A DNA stretch of 64,000 nucleotides from Streptomyces sp. NBC_00285. Lineage in GTDB: Bacteria; Actinomycetota; Actinomycetes; Streptomycetales; Streptomycetaceae. Position 1 is the first letter of the stretch. Every line of letters begins with the position of its first letter. The position numbers were made by a program, and so were the translations under genes. The notes beneath the pieces are model-generated. The model had not been told where the DNA came from. It searched no databases and saw only the letters and a program-made list of their open reading frames with translations. The stretch is from assembly GCF_036174265.1 (NCBI RefSeq), contig NZ_CP108055.1, positions 1 through 64,000 of the forward strand, read 5' to 3'. Positions 43,026-52,183 of this stretch are shown here, one piece after another.

Positions 43026-43463
43026 ATGTGGAGGCAGGCAGCGACAGCGGTCTTCCCCGGTGTGGGCTTCCGGGAACCGGCCCAGGCATCCGATCTCGTC
43101 GCGGCGGAGGGGCGGCTCAGACGAACGCTGCCGGCAGAGCTTCGGCTATTGCTCCTCGAAAGCAACGGCGTCATCGGACATGCTCGCGTGGACACCGTCT
43201 GGCCCGTCGATCAGATCCTCGAGAGGAACCTGCTCTTCTGGTCAGACCAGACGTTCACGCAGCTCTACATGCCGTTTGATGCCCTTCTCTTCTTCGGGGA
43301 CAACGGAGGCGGCGACCAGTTCGCCTTCGTGCAGAAGCCCCAGCGTCCCGACATCTTCGTCTGGGAGCACGAGAGCGACAGCCGTCGATGGGTTGCCAAC
43401 AACCTGCAGGACTACCTCGGCCGTTCGCTTCGGGAGGCCGGCGACGACTGGTACCAGCTGTAG
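43026..43463 (+). CDS. SMI1/KNR4 (SUKH) family protein, orphan immunity-like
   Basis: The 145-residue product has the SUKH fold pattern: EPAQASDLVAAEGRLRRTLPAELRLLLLESNGV, WPVDQILERN, FDALLFFGDNGGGDQFAFV, then VWEHESDSRRWVANNLQDYLGR. SUKH proteins often neutralise nuclease toxins in polymorphic toxin systems, but also occur alone. No toxin gene is visible next to it. Confidence 0.85.
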   Translation: MWRQAATAVFPGVGFREPAQASDLVAAEGRLRRTLPAELRLLLLESNGVIGHARVDTVWPVDQILERNLLFWSDQTFTQLYMPFDALLFFGDNGGGDQFAFVQKPQRPDIFVWEHESDSRRWVANNLQDYLGRSLREAGDDWYQL

Positions 43464-43567
43464 TGCGGCAGGCCTCCGACATCGATCAAACCACCGTCCT
43501 ACGCTCTCCTTCTACATGACGGAGCCCCCGCGCAGGGCTGGCAGATCACCGAATTGCGGGGCGATCT

Positions 43568-44113
43568 CTATGGCGCTTCTGTTCCCAGGGCTCGCCGCGC
43601 GGCTTGCTGGAAGGCACGGTCTGGTGCACGTTTTGCCTGCCATCCTTCCTTGAAGCGCTCGGCGTACTCGGGGAGTTGGCCGTGGCCCTCCCGCAGGGCC
43701 GCCGAGAACCAGTCCATCCCGGCCATCTCCCAGTCGTACATCGCCACGCGCAGTTCCTCAGCCGCCTCCGCTGCAGCCACCGGGCCGGCAACAGCGATGG
43801 CTGCGACCGCGGTGCTGAACTGGACCCACGCCTCAGGCAGCTCGGCGAAGGAGGCCCTCCACTGCTCCGGTGTGGACTGCTCGTCCCGGGCCAGATCCGA
43901 AAAGCGCCACCATGACGCCGACAGCAGCTTCGTGCTCGCGATGAGCGCCCCATACGCCTCCCGCCGCGCGTCTTCGCGCCGGTACGCCCGTTCAGCATGC
44001 AACTGCCGCTGCTGCTGGCGCCCTTGACCGACCACCGAGACCCACCCGCCGGCCACGGCTCCGAGCACGCCGATCACCGCGCCCACCACACCCGCCACAC
44101 TCGCGTCCATCAC
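43568..44113 (-). CDS. Small membrane-anchored hypothetical protein
   Basis: The 181-residue product has one N-terminal transmembrane helix (SVAGVVGAVIGVLGAVAGGWVSVV). A basic coiled coil follows (GRQQQRQLHAERAYRREDARREAYGAL), then a helical cytoplasmic domain. This single-pass plus coiled-coil layout is common in Streptomyces proteins of unknown function. Its start abuts the broken IS5 element at 44116. Confidence 0.75.
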   Translation of the reverse strand: MMDASVAGVVGAVIGVLGAVAGGWVSVVGQGRQQQRQLHAERAYRREDARREAYGALIASTKLLSASWWRFSDLARDEQSTPEQWRASFAELPEAWVQFSTAVAAIAVAGPVAAAEAAEELRVAMYDWEMAGMDWFSAALREGHGQLPEYAERFKEGWQAKRAPDRAFQQAARRALGTEAP

Positions 44114-44115
44114 CG

Positions 44116-44814
44116 GGCATTAGAAGCCGTATTGAGATCGGCAGCCGGTGGCGACACCTGCCAGCGGGACGCCAGGCACTCCTCGCCCTCGCACACCTAC
44201 GATGCAGCGACACCTACGGCCAGCTCGCCGCCGCGTTCAAGGTTGGCATCGCCACCGTGTACCGCTACATCCGCGAAGCCGTCGATGTCCTCGCCACCTT
44301 GGCCCCCACCCTCGAACAAGCCGTCAGCACCGCGGCCACGAAAGCGTTCGTGATCCTGGACGGCACCCTGCTGCCGATCGACCGCATCGCCGCCGACCGC
44401 CCCTTCTACTCCGGCAAACACGGGAAGCACGGCATGAACGTGCAGGTCATCACCGACCCCTTCGGCCGCCTGCTCTGGGCATCACCCGCGCTGCCGGGAG
44501 CGGTCCACGACATCAAGGCCGCCCGCACCCACGGCATCCCCGCCGCTTTGACCCAAGCCGGCGTCCGTTGCTGGGCGGACAAGGCGTACCAAGGAGCAGG
44601 CGGCACCGCCCGCGTCCCCTACCGCGGTCGCTGGGACAAACTCTCCACAGGTCAGCGAGCCGTCAATGTCTCCCACGCGAAGATCCGCGCGCTCGGCGAG
44701 CAGGCCATGGCCACCCTCAAGACCTGGCGCCTCCTGCGCAAACTCCGTTGCAGTACGACCCGCATCACCACCATCGTCAAGGCCATCCTCTCCCTGCAAC
44801 TCGCAGCGCACTGA
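44116..44814 (+). pseudogene. IS5-family transposase (DDE_Tnp_4 type), 5'-truncated
   Basis: In-frame coding from about 44119 reads WRHLPAGRQALLALAHLRCSDTYGQLAAAF-KVGIATVYRYI, then VILDGTLLPIDRI (first Asp), CWADKAYQGAGG (second Asp) and ALGEQAMATLKTWRLLRKL (Glu) to a stop at 44814. The catalytic part is intact, but the N-terminal 40-50 residues and the left end are missing. Confidence 0.8.
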
Positions 44815-44853
44815 CGAGACCGGGATCAACAACACAGAAGGGACCCCAGCATC

Positions 44854-45099
44854 GTGCCTGACGTCAAAGTCACCTACGACAAGAGCGTGAACGCGGCGTA
44901 CATATACTTCACCGACCCGCAGGTCAGCGTGAGATCAGCACATACCTATCCCTGCGATCCGATCGACGTCGACGGCATGATCAACCTCGACTTCGACGAG
45001 CAGGGCCGTCTCATCGGCATCGAGGTCCTAGCCGCCACTTCGAAGCTCCCCGCGTACGTGCTCCAAGCCGCCGAGCGGCTGGACTCCGAGGGAAGTTGA
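44854..45099 (+). CDS. DUF2283 family protein
   Basis: The 81-residue product starts at GTG. It has the DUF2283 pattern: VTYDKSVNAAYIYFTD, then INLDFDEQGRLIGIEVLAAT and LP-YVL-AA. The family is small, widespread, of unknown function, and often found near toxin-antitoxin and mobile genes. Confidence 0.85.
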   Translation: MPDVKVTYDKSVNAAYIYFTDPQVSVRSAHTYPCDPIDVDGMINLDFDEQGRLIGIEVLAATSKLPAYVLQAAERLDSEGS

Positions 45100-45214
45100 G
45101 CCTGGGAGCAGCCCGGCGAGTGCTGCCCTGCACAGCCACCGGCGCAGGTTGGAAATGGCTCAGTATGAACTGCGGCTTCACACAGATTACCCCGCCGTGA
45201 GACGGCAACCCCCA

Positions 45215-45739
45215 TCACGAGCGGAGGGACAGCAGGATCCGGCGTCTATGCAGGTTGATGCCAGCGACTTCGACCATGACCTCATCATCAATCTGCAAGA
45301 CGCTCTCCGGCTGATCCGCATCCCGCTCTGCGAGCTCATGGATCGGAACCAGTCCCGCGAAATTCTCGTGGACTTGCACGAACGCTCCGATCCTCACGAC
45401 CCTCTCCACCCGGCCGGGAATCACGCGACCGAGCTGAACGCGAGCGAACTCATCAAGCGGATCCGGATAAAGCGCCTTCAGCGAGAAGGAAGCCCGTTCC
45501 CGCTCGACATCGACGTCCAGGACCACGATGGTGACCTCCTGTCCGACCTCCACGATGTCCGACACCGCCTCGAAGTGATGAGCCCAGGTCAACTCGGCTG
45601 CGTTCACCAGTCCGTGGAAGCCTCCGATGTCGATGAACGCGCCGAACCTCTCGATGGACGACACCACCCCTTTGCAGACCTGGCCCTGCTCCAGCGTCTC
45701 CAGGACCGTCCGGCCACCTTGGTCTGCCGTCTCCGCCAT
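45215..45739 (-). CDS. S1 RNA-binding domain protein (two S1 domains)
   Basis: The 174-residue product has two S1 motifs. The first is QVCKGVVSSIERFGAFIDIGGFHGLVNAAELTW...VGQEVTIVVLDVDVERERASFSLKAL. The second is VIPGRVERVVRIGAFVQVHENFAGLVPIHELAE...IDDEVMVEVAGINLHRRRILLSL. It resembles ribosomal protein S1 segments, but is much shorter than the ~480-aa chromosomal S1. A cytoplasmic RNA-binding role is likely. Confidence 0.85.
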   Translation of the reverse strand: MAETADQGGRTVLETLEQGQVCKGVVSSIERFGAFIDIGGFHGLVNAAELTWAHHFEAVSDIVEVGQEVTIVVLDVDVERERASFSLKALYPDPLDEFARVQLGRVIPGRVERVVRIGAFVQVHENFAGLVPIHELAERDADQPESVLQIDDEVMVEVAGINLHRRRILLSLRS

Positions 45740-45813
45740 ACCGCCACCCCTTCGTCAACGGCCAAGACTCTCACGTCAGACCAGCGCGAGAGAGGCGGCA
45801 GAGCGGTCTGAAG

Positions 45814-45887
45814 GTGGGGCCAACTCTCGTTGTTACTTCCGGCCTTGAAGATCAGGAAGTGGGGCCAGAACTCGTTGGGTGGGGCCA
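45814..45887. repeat. Triple GTGGGGCCA repeat, solo IS21-type end
   Basis: GTGGGGCCA occurs at 45814, 45859 and 45879, with AACTC following the first two. Multiple short repeats like this mark IS21-family ends. No istA/istB gene is attached; an istB relic is far away at about 59860. Confidence 0.5.
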
Positions 45888-45917
45888 CGACTTCTCGCGC
45901 CAGCTGTCTGTAGTTGG

Positions 45918-46799
45918 TCACAGGAAGTAGTGGCCTTGTTCGATGTCCTCGATGAGGCCGGGGTGGGTGGGCTTCCATCCCAGGAGTTGCTGGGTGATGC
46001 TGCTGGAGGCGGGCATGTCGGTGCTGAGGAGGCGCACGAGCATCCCGTTGAACTCCTCGGCGGGCAAGGAGTGTGCGGGTAGGTCGAGGTGTCGGCCGAT
46101 GGCCTCGGCGATCTCGCGGACCGGCACGCCGTCGTCGCCGACGGCGTTGAGGACGGAGCCGGCGGGTGCCTGCTCTACGGCAAGGCGGTAGAGGGCCGCG
46201 GCGTCCTTGACGTGGACGGCGGGCCAGCGGCTGGTGCCGTCGCCGATGTAGCCGCAGACGCCCTTGGCCCGGGCCGTGGCGATGAGCTGGGGAACGAAGC
46301 CGTGACGCTCCCCCTGGCCGTGGACCGAGCGGGGCAGCATGACCAGAGAGGTGCGCACGCCCGTTTCTGCTGCTGCGAGCGCTGCCTTCATGTTGGCGAT
46401 GCGGGCGGCGACGGGTCCTGCCGCGACGAGTTCGTCGTGCTCGGTCGCGGGCCGGCCGGGTGTCACGAGTGTGGCGCCGGAGATCACAAGGGGCCTGCCG
46501 GAGCCGGCGAGGGCGGCGGCGAACGTTTCGATGGCCTTGGCGTCCGTCCCCGTCGCGGCCTCGCTCATGCTGGGAGTGACGAAGGCCAGGTGGATGACGC
46601 CGTCGCTGCCCAGGGCGCCGGCGCGCAGCACGTCGGTGTCGTTCAGGTCGCCGCGCAGCACCTCCGCTCCCATCGCGGCGACCGCGTGTGTGGAGGCGTC
46701 CGAGCGGGCCAGCCCGAGGACCTGGTGCCCGGTGTTGATGAGTTCGGGGACGACGGCTGAGCCGATCCAGCCGGAAGCACCGGTGACGAAGATACGCAT
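45918..46799 (-). CDS. SDR-family NAD(P)-dependent oxidoreductase (epimerase-like)
   Basis: The 293-residue product starts MRIFVTGASGWIGSAVVPELINTGHQVLGLARSD, an extended-SDR Rossmann signature (TGxxGxxG). It continues with LRGDLNDTD and GVIHLAFVTP. The Tyr of the usual YxxxK motif is not obvious (ARIANMKAALAAA), so it belongs to the atypical SDR group. It is divergent from a TetR gene, with three palindromic operators between them, so it is the likely target. Confidence 0.85.
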   Translation of the reverse strand: MRIFVTGASGWIGSAVVPELINTGHQVLGLARSDASTHAVAAMGAEVLRGDLNDTDVLRAGALGSDGVIHLAFVTPSMSEAATGTDAKAIETFAAALAGSGRPLVISGATLVTPGRPATEHDELVAAGPVAARIANMKAALAAAETGVRTSLVMLPRSVHGQGERHGFVPQLIATARAKGVCGYIGDGTSRWPAVHVKDAAALYRLAVEQAPAGSVLNAVGDDGVPVREIAEAIGRHLDLPAHSLPAEEFNGMLVRLLSTDMPASSSITQQLLGWKPTHPGLIEDIEQGHYFL

Positions 46800-46864
46800 G
46801 AGGGGGACTCCTTGGTGACGGCGCGACCGAGGACGCGCAGCTCAGATTCGCTCGCGGGAAACTG

Positions 46865-46945
46865 ATGCGACCCTGTTGCATCAACAGTAGCGCGGCCATG
46901 CGACTAGGTCGCATCATTTGGCGAGATGATGCGACCTGGTCGCTT
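46865..46945. promoter_or_regulatory. Three TetR operators between SDR and tetR
   Basis: Sites of the form ATGCGAC-N3-GTCGCAT lie at 46865-46881 (CCT spacer, one mismatch), 46898-46914 (TAG spacer, perfect) and 46929-46945 (CTG spacer, one mismatch). They are 33 and 31 bp apart, about three helical turns, so repressor dimers would line up on one DNA face. Confidence 0.8.
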
Positions 46946-46961
46946 CGCATAGACTGCGACG

Positions 46962-47555
46962 GTGAGCAGATGGGCACCGGACGCACGTGAACGCCTGGAG
47001 AGCGCAGCGTTGGACCTGTTCGTGGAAAACGGGTTCGACGAGACGACCGTCGCGCAGATCGCGGATCGCGCCGGCTTGAACCGCGCCACGTTCTTCCGTC
47101 ACTTCACCGACAAACGCGAGGTCCTGTTCGGCGGCGAGGACGTACTCGCCGGCCTGTTCGCCGACGGCATCCGCGCTGCCGCTGCGGACGTGACGCTCGC
47201 GCAGTGCCTGCGGGCGGCGTTCGCGGCCACCGACCCGGTCATGACCCCGCAGCGGCGGGCCAAGGCCGTCCAGCGCAGGCGGGTGGTCGCGGCCAACAGC
47301 GACCTGCAGGAGCGGGGACTGCTCAAGCACGCCCGGATCGCCACGTCGATCAGTACCGCGCTGCGCGAACGCGGCACAGACGAGCTGACCGCCCGACTGG
47401 GCGCGGAAGTGGCGATGCTCGCCTTCGCCATCGCCGCCGAGCGCTGGTTGAAGGCGGACGACGACGAACCGTTCCCGCCCCTCGCCCAAGCAGCCCTAAG
47501 CGACCTTCAGGTGCGCGCCGCCGAGCTCGACACCCGACCCCGCCCCTCCACCTGA
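46962..47555 (+). CDS. TetR-family regulator
   Basis: GTG 46962 gives 197 residues. The N-terminal HTH (RLESAALDLFVENGFDETTVAQIADRAGLNRATFFRHFTDKREVLF) is typical TetR; the C-terminal ligand domain is not assignable. The start lies 17 bp after the third palindrome of the shared intergenic region, so it likely represses itself and the SDR gene. Confidence 0.9.
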   Translation: MSRWAPDARERLESAALDLFVENGFDETTVAQIADRAGLNRATFFRHFTDKREVLFGGEDVLAGLFADGIRAAAADVTLAQCLRAAFAATDPVMTPQRRAKAVQRRRVVAANSDLQERGLLKHARIATSISTALRERGTDELTARLGAEVAMLAFAIAAERWLKADDDEPFPPLAQAALSDLQVRAAELDTRPRPST

Positions 47556-47646
47556 CGCGAGAATCTGGCGCACACCGTCTGGCGCATCACAACGGACAGC
47601 AGACCCTGCCTTCATGCACGCCGGAGCCAAAGATCACGCGACCGAG

Positions 47647-47964
47647 TCACCACGCTCGAACTCGCATCCAACAAGATCGGTACGACAACGGCTTCTCAGG
47701 CCATAGCCCACAGCTTGATCCCTTCACGCCCGAGCTTGCCGCAAGGAGGCCTCCGTCGGCGGTGCACGCCAGCTCAGTGACCCCGTGGTCGATATGGGCC
47801 GGCCTGTCCAGCTCATGGACTCGCTGAGAGGTGGTGAAATCCCAGACCCGCACCGTGCCGTAGGAGTCACCGGTTGCCAGGCGGGGGGTGACCGGACAGA
47901 ACGCCAGCGCCTGCAGTCCTTCCTGTGGGTACGGGTGGCTAAGGAGGCTACGGGTACAGGTCAA
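47647..47964 (-). pseudogene. WD40-repeat protein fragment
   Basis: LQALAFCPVTPRLATGDSYGTVRVWDFTTSQRV and VTELACTADGGLLAASSG represent one to two WD40 blades. The sequence lacks the rest of a propeller and ends in unrelated residues. It is a leftover of a larger gene. Confidence 0.65.
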
Positions 47965-48013
47965 GAGGGCGTTGCCCGGTGCCCTCTCCCCCGAGTGGGA
48001 CAGCCGCCCCCAA

Positions 48014-48235
48014 TCACGCGCTGGGCGTAGCCGGGAGGGGCTGTGGCAGGCGGGGCAGGGGCCAGGTCGGATCCCATCGCCAGCCGGCCCACGCGGCGAG
48101 GTCCGCGAAGGGGCCGGAGGGTTCTTGGATCATCGCGAGGACCTGACTGCGGGCGGCGTCCACGGCCCGGTGCTCGGTGTCGGTGACGATGCCGAGCCGT
48201 CGTACGTGCACGTACTCGTCTTCGTCCTTCCACGT
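48014..48235 (-). pseudogene. Fragment of a hypothetical protein
   Basis: LTWKDEDEYVHVRRLGIVTDTEHRAVDAARSQVLAMIQEPSGPFADLAAWAGWRWDPTW reads like a genuine protein tail ending at 48014. No start is visible; the 5' part is replaced by the transposition-helper fragment. Confidence 0.4.
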
Positions 48236-48239
48236 GAGA

Positions 48240-48623
48240 ACCGTGCGGATGCTGACCAACCAGGGCATGGACCAGGACTCCCCGCTGTCCTGCCTGCTGG
48301 TCGGCCAACCGACGCTCAGACGCACCATGAAACTCGCCGTCCTCGCCGCCCTGGAGCAGCGGACCGCGCCGCGTTACACCATGCCCGGCATGACCTCGGC
48401 AGAGACGTCCAGCTACGTCGCCCACCACCTGAAGATCGCCGGGCGCCCGGACCAACTGTTCACCGAGGACGCCCTCACACTGATCCACACCACCTCGCGC
48501 GGCTACCCGCGGGCGGTCAACAACCTCTCCCTGCAGGCCCTCGTCGCCGCCTTCGTGACCGGGAAGAACCTGGTCGACGAGACCGCCGCCCGCGCGTCCG
48601 TGAGCGAGGTGGTCGGCGACTGA
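48240..48623 (+). pseudogene. C-terminal fragment of ExeA/TniB-like AAA ATPase (transposition helper)
   Basis: RMLTNQGMDQDSPLSCLLVGQPTLRRTMKLAVLAALEQRTAPRYTMPGM, then AETSSYVAHHLKIAGR and LFTEDALTLIHTTSRGYPRAVNNLSLQAL, matches the C-terminal half of ExeA-type ATPases linked to transposons. Walker A and the N-terminal half are absent. Confidence 0.7.
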
Positions 48624-48695
48624 CTCCCCACCGCACTCGTGGGAGGCTCACCCATGCCGGAAGCGGTTTCTACCAGGGCCAGAAGGGGCGATCTC

Positions 48696-49412
48696 ATGCC
48701 GATCCAAGGTGTGCTTTTCGACGTGGACGACACTCTGTTCGACTACTCGACCTCGGAAGAAGTTGGCGTGCTCGCCCACCTGCGGGAGCAACGGCTGCTC
48801 GATCAGTTCCCCGACCCCGCCACGGCACTCGCCTTCTGGCGGAAGATCATGGAAGTGCAGTACGCACGCTTCCTCAACGGCGAGCTCACTTTCACCGAAC
48901 AGCGGCTCGAACGCACCCGTCAATTCCTCTCCCACCTCGGGCAGGACACCTCGGGCATGCCGGACCACGAAGCGGCTGCCTGGTTCGCCAGCTACGAGGC
49001 TCACCGCAACGCAGCCTGGGCGGCATTTCCCGATGCCGAGCCTGTCCTCAGGAAACTCGCACCGGACTACCGCCTCGGGATCGTCTCCAACTCATCCGGC
49101 GACCACCAGCGCGACAAGCTCCACGCCATCGGCCTGCTGCCCTACTTCGACAACGCGCTCATCTGCTCCGACCAGCACGGCGCCGCCAAGCCTGCACCGA
49201 GCATCTTCCTCGCGGGCTGCACGGCGCTCCGCCTCCCACCACACGAAGTGGCCTACGTCGGAGACAAGTACACGCTCGACGCCGTGGGGGCCCACGACGC
49301 GGGGCTGCACGCCTACTGGCTCGACCGGGCGAACATCAACTCCGGCAACGCCACCGGCAGTATCCGCGTCATCCACTCCCTCGACGAACTCCCAGACGCC
49401 CTCACCCGCTGA
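48696..49412 (+). CDS. HAD-family hydrolase
   Basis: ATG 48696 has GAAGGGG upstream (an in-frame ATG at 48654 is less likely). The 238-residue product has the four HAD motifs: FDVDDTLFD (I), IVSNSSGD (II), AAKPAPSIF (III, Lys) and VGDKYTLDAVGAHDAGL (IV). A helical cap domain lies between motifs I and II. It is likely a cytoplasmic phosphatase; the substrate is unknown. Confidence 0.9.
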   Translation: MPIQGVLFDVDDTLFDYSTSEEVGVLAHLREQRLLDQFPDPATALAFWRKIMEVQYARFLNGELTFTEQRLERTRQFLSHLGQDTSGMPDHEAAAWFASYEAHRNAAWAAFPDAEPVLRKLAPDYRLGIVSNSSGDHQRDKLHAIGLLPYFDNALICSDQHGAAKPAPSIFLAGCTALRLPPHEVAYVGDKYTLDAVGAHDAGLHAYWLDRANINSGNATGSIRVIHSLDELPDALTR

Positions 49413-49586
49413 ACCCCACCGCCACCTTGCCGACCACAGCGACACCTCACCAACCATCGCCCCGCTGGGACGTCCCCAGCGGGGCCTTCTCATGCTCACT
49501 TCGTTGGCACGTTCAATGCCGCACTCCTCAGCATTTCCAGCGCCGCCTAATACTCCAGCTGTAGATCGCTCTTGAGCTGCTGGATC

Positions 49587-50189
49587 CTACGCTTTCCGTG
49601 GCTTGCGCCGCTTGCCCCAGCTGCCTTGCGGCCGACTCCGGTCCTGGGCCAGCATCGCCGCGTCGAACTGGACCTTGCTGTTCACTGGTCGTGGTTCAGG
49701 TAGGAGCGTGGTCGCCATCGATCGCCACGGGATTGCTGAGGCCCAACCGACCAGGGGCATGGTCTCGTCGTAGTGCGGGGCGAACTGCGCGACGGCGATG
49801 GCGGGCATTTGGTGGTTCAGACTGCGGACGTGTTCGAGGAACGTCTGGGGCAGCGAGACGTGGTGGGTTTCCAGGTAGTGCGGGAAGTCCTGGCGCCACA
49901 ACCAGGTGCCATCAGTCACCAGCGACGAGCATCCCGAAGAGTGTCGATGGGCGTTGCCGGTGATGATGTCGTGGCCCCCTTCCATGACGTCGATCAGGAC
50001 GTGACCGGCGTCCAGGTAGGCCACCAGGTCCGCCTCATCCGGCTCGCCGACGGACCGGACGGCGTCGCGGATCGATCCGTTCGGCTGGCCGGAGCGGGTG
50101 TCGAGTTCGTCGTAGAAGCCCAGCAATTCCAGCACTGCGTCTCCTTCGACGAGCCGTTCCACCCCGCTGGCGCTGGCAGGTGCGGCCAC
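49587..50189 (-). CDS. IS701 passenger protein, hypothetical
   Basis: The 200-residue product contains VLELLGFYDELDTRSGQPNGSIRDAV, EADLVAYLDAGHVLIDVMEGGHDIITG and SLVTDGTWLWRQDFPHYLETHHVSLPQ. The last part reads like an enzyme-immunity or NTPase-substrate-binding type, but is unassigned. It sits fully inside the inverted repeats, 17 bp from the divergent transposase start. Shared intergenic control is likely. Confidence 0.7.
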   Translation of the reverse strand: MAAPASASGVERLVEGDAVLELLGFYDELDTRSGQPNGSIRDAVRSVGEPDEADLVAYLDAGHVLIDVMEGGHDIITGNAHRHSSGCSSLVTDGTWLWRQDFPHYLETHHVSLPQTFLEHVRSLNHQMPAIAVAQFAPHYDETMPLVGWASAIPWRSMATTLLPEPRPVNSKVQFDAAMLAQDRSRPQGSWGKRRKPRKA

Positions 50190-50205
50190 CGTTGATCATC
50201 GGTGT

Positions 50206-51522
50206 GTGAAGACAAACGATCACGCGGTGGCCGCAGGTCACAGCGTAGACGCTGCCCGCTGGCAGGAAGCGTTCGAGGGCCTGATGGACCGCATCGCGGG
50301 CAGGTTCGCCCGGGTCGAACCCCGACGCCGAACACGCCACTTGGTCCTGGGAGTGCTCGCGGACCTGCCGCGGAAGAAATGCTGGACCATCGCCGAATGG
50401 GTCGGCGAGGCCACTCCCGACGCCATGCAGCACTTGCTCAGTCGCGCCAAGTGGGACGCCGAAGCAGTCCGCGACGACCTGCGTGACTATGTGGTCGAGC
50501 ACCTGCACGACGACCAGGCGGTGCTCGTGGTCGACGAGACCGGCGACGTGAAGAAGGGCAGCCACACCGTCGGCGTCCAGCGCCAATACACCGGTACCGC
50601 GGGGCGAATCGAAAACGCCCAAGTCGCCGTCTACCTCGCCTACGCAGGTCAGCGAGGACATGCCGCACTGGACCGCGAGCTCTACATCCCGCGCTCGTGG
50701 ACCGACCAGCCCGACCGCTGCCGGGCCGCCGGGCTCGACCCGGGCACCACGTTCGCCACCAAGCCCGAACTGGCCATCCGCATGATCACCCGTTTCCTGG
50801 ACTCCGGCCACCACGCCCCCTGGGTGGCCGGCGACGAGGTCTACGGCGGCAACTCCACACTGCGCGCCGCCCTGGAGGACCGGGCCGCGGGATACGTGCT
50901 CGCAGTGGCCCGCACCCACGAGGTCACCACCAGGGCGGGGAAGTTCAGCGCGGACACCTTGGCCAAGAAGCTCCCCAAGCGGGCCTGGCAGAAGCTATCC
51001 GCCGGAGCCGGAGCCAAGGGACACCGCTTCTACAATTGGGCCCACATCGACCTGCCCAGCACTGCGCCAGGTCACCACCACCTGCTGATCCGCCGCAACC
51101 GCACCACCGGCGAACTCGCCTACTACCGCTGCTTCTCACCCGGGCCGGTACCCCTGGCAGCCCTGGTGCGGGTCGCGGGATCCCGGTGGCGAGTCGAGGA
51201 GACGTTCCAGTCCGGAAAAGGTCTGGCCGGATTGGACGAGCACCAGCTCCGCCGCTACACGTCATGGTCCCGCTGGATCACTCTCGCCATGCTCGCCCAC
51301 GCCTTCCTGGCCGTCGTCCGCGCCGACGAGCACCGTCTCCGCCCAGGCCCCGACGACCTGATCCCGCTGACCTGCAACGAAATCCAGCGGCTCTTCATAG
51401 CCCTCGTCGCCCGGCCCGTCCACGAGGCCGGGCACTGGCTCCGATGGTCCCACTGGCGGCGTCGTCACCAAGCCCGATCCCGAGCCAGCCACTACAGCCG
51501 TCAAGCCGCGAGCAAAGCATGA
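50206..51522 (+). CDS. IS701-family transposase
   Basis: GTG 50206 gives 438 residues. The catalytic triad is visible as LVVDETGDVKKG (Asp), VAGDEVYGGNS (Asp) and RVEETFQSGKG (Glu). PRKKCWTIAEWVGEATPDAMQHLLSRAKWD is typical of IS701 transposases. The frame is complete and ends 21 bp inside the right inverted repeat, so the element may be active. Confidence 0.9.
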   Translation: MKTNDHAVAAGHSVDAARWQEAFEGLMDRIAGRFARVEPRRRTRHLVLGVLADLPRKKCWTIAEWVGEATPDAMQHLLSRAKWDAEAVRDDLRDYVVEHLHDDQAVLVVDETGDVKKGSHTVGVQRQYTGTAGRIENAQVAVYLAYAGQRGHAALDRELYIPRSWTDQPDRCRAAGLDPGTTFATKPELAIRMITRFLDSGHHAPWVAGDEVYGGNSTLRAALEDRAAGYVLAVARTHEVTTRAGKFSADTLAKKLPKRAWQKLSAGAGAKGHRFYNWAHIDLPSTAPGHHHLLIRRNRTTGELAYYRCFSPGPVPLAALVRVAGSRWRVEETFQSGKGLAGLDEHQLRRYTSWSRWITLAMLAHAFLAVVRADEHRLRPGPDDLIPLTCNEIQRLFIALVARPVHEAGHWLRWSHWRRRHQARSRASHYSRQAASKA

Positions 51523-51557
51523 TCGTTATCTACAGCTGGAGTACTAGCTGTTGCGGG

Positions 51558-52181
51558 TCAGGACGTTGGTGACGACGCGAGTTGTTGGCAGATCAGATGG
51601 TGAGCAAGTTGTGCCGTCGCGAGCAGGTCCTCGCGAGCCGTGTCGACGTTGGACCGCACTGACAATCCGTACCAGACGGATTGGATGAGCCCGGTCAGGA
51701 CCGCTGCGTTGGTGCCCGCGGCTAGTTCCCCGTCCTGGATCGCTCGTTCGATGCGCACGAGGAGGGCCTGCTCGTTCGAGCTGTGCAGTTCGGCGACGTA
51801 GGCGCTGGTATCGAGGGTGCTCGTGCTGTCGGTCATCACGGCGCTGCTGATGAGACACCCGGGATGCGTGTCGCTTGGCTGGGTGAACTCGTGGACCGAG
51901 TCGGTGAGGATGCGTTCGATGACCGTCTGGATGTCCTTCTCGGCGACAGCCTGCTGGTAGATCTCGCGGTAACGCTCGGCGTAGGTCCGCACCGCTTCCT
52001 CGAACAGTCCGGCCTTGCTGCCGAAGGCGGCATAGAGGCTAGAGGTGGAAAGCCCGAGGGCCGCGGTCAAGGTGCGGGTCGAGGTGCCGGAGTAGCCGCG
52101 TCGCCAGAAGAGGCGAGCGGCGTCAAGGACCGCACGGTCGCGGTCGAAGGCTCGGGGGCGTCCACGGTTGCGTTCGGTCAC
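51558..52181 (-). CDS. TetR/AcrR-family regulator
   Basis: GTG 52181 gives 207 residues. The HTH (VLDAARLFWRRGYSGTSTRTLTAALGLSTSSLYAAFGSKAGLFEEAV) is of the AcrR/YcdC type. A C-terminal domain contains CLISSAVMTD. It is divergent from an alpha/beta hydrolase gene with a perfect 14-bp-arm palindrome between them, so it likely represses that gene and itself. Confidence 0.9.
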   Translation of the reverse strand: MTERNRGRPRAFDRDRAVLDAARLFWRRGYSGTSTRTLTAALGLSTSSLYAAFGSKAGLFEEAVRTYAERYREIYQQAVAEKDIQTVIERILTDSVHEFTQPSDTHPGCLISSAVMTDSTSTLDTSAYVAELHSSNEQALLVRIERAIQDGELAAGTNAAVLTGLIQSVWYGLSVRSNVDTAREDLLATAQLAHHLICQQLASSPTS

Positions 52182-52183
52182 GC

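Larger units (their letters stand above)
49551..51543. mobile_element. IS701-family element with divergent passenger gene
   Basis: TACTCCAGCTGTAGAT at 49551 is matched in inverted orientation ending at 51543. The element (1993 bp) holds the transposase and, divergently, a 200-aa gene. The 4-bp flanks are CTAA (left) and CTAG (right). Both fit the YTAR target preference, but they differ, so this is not a simple duplication. Confidence 0.75.
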
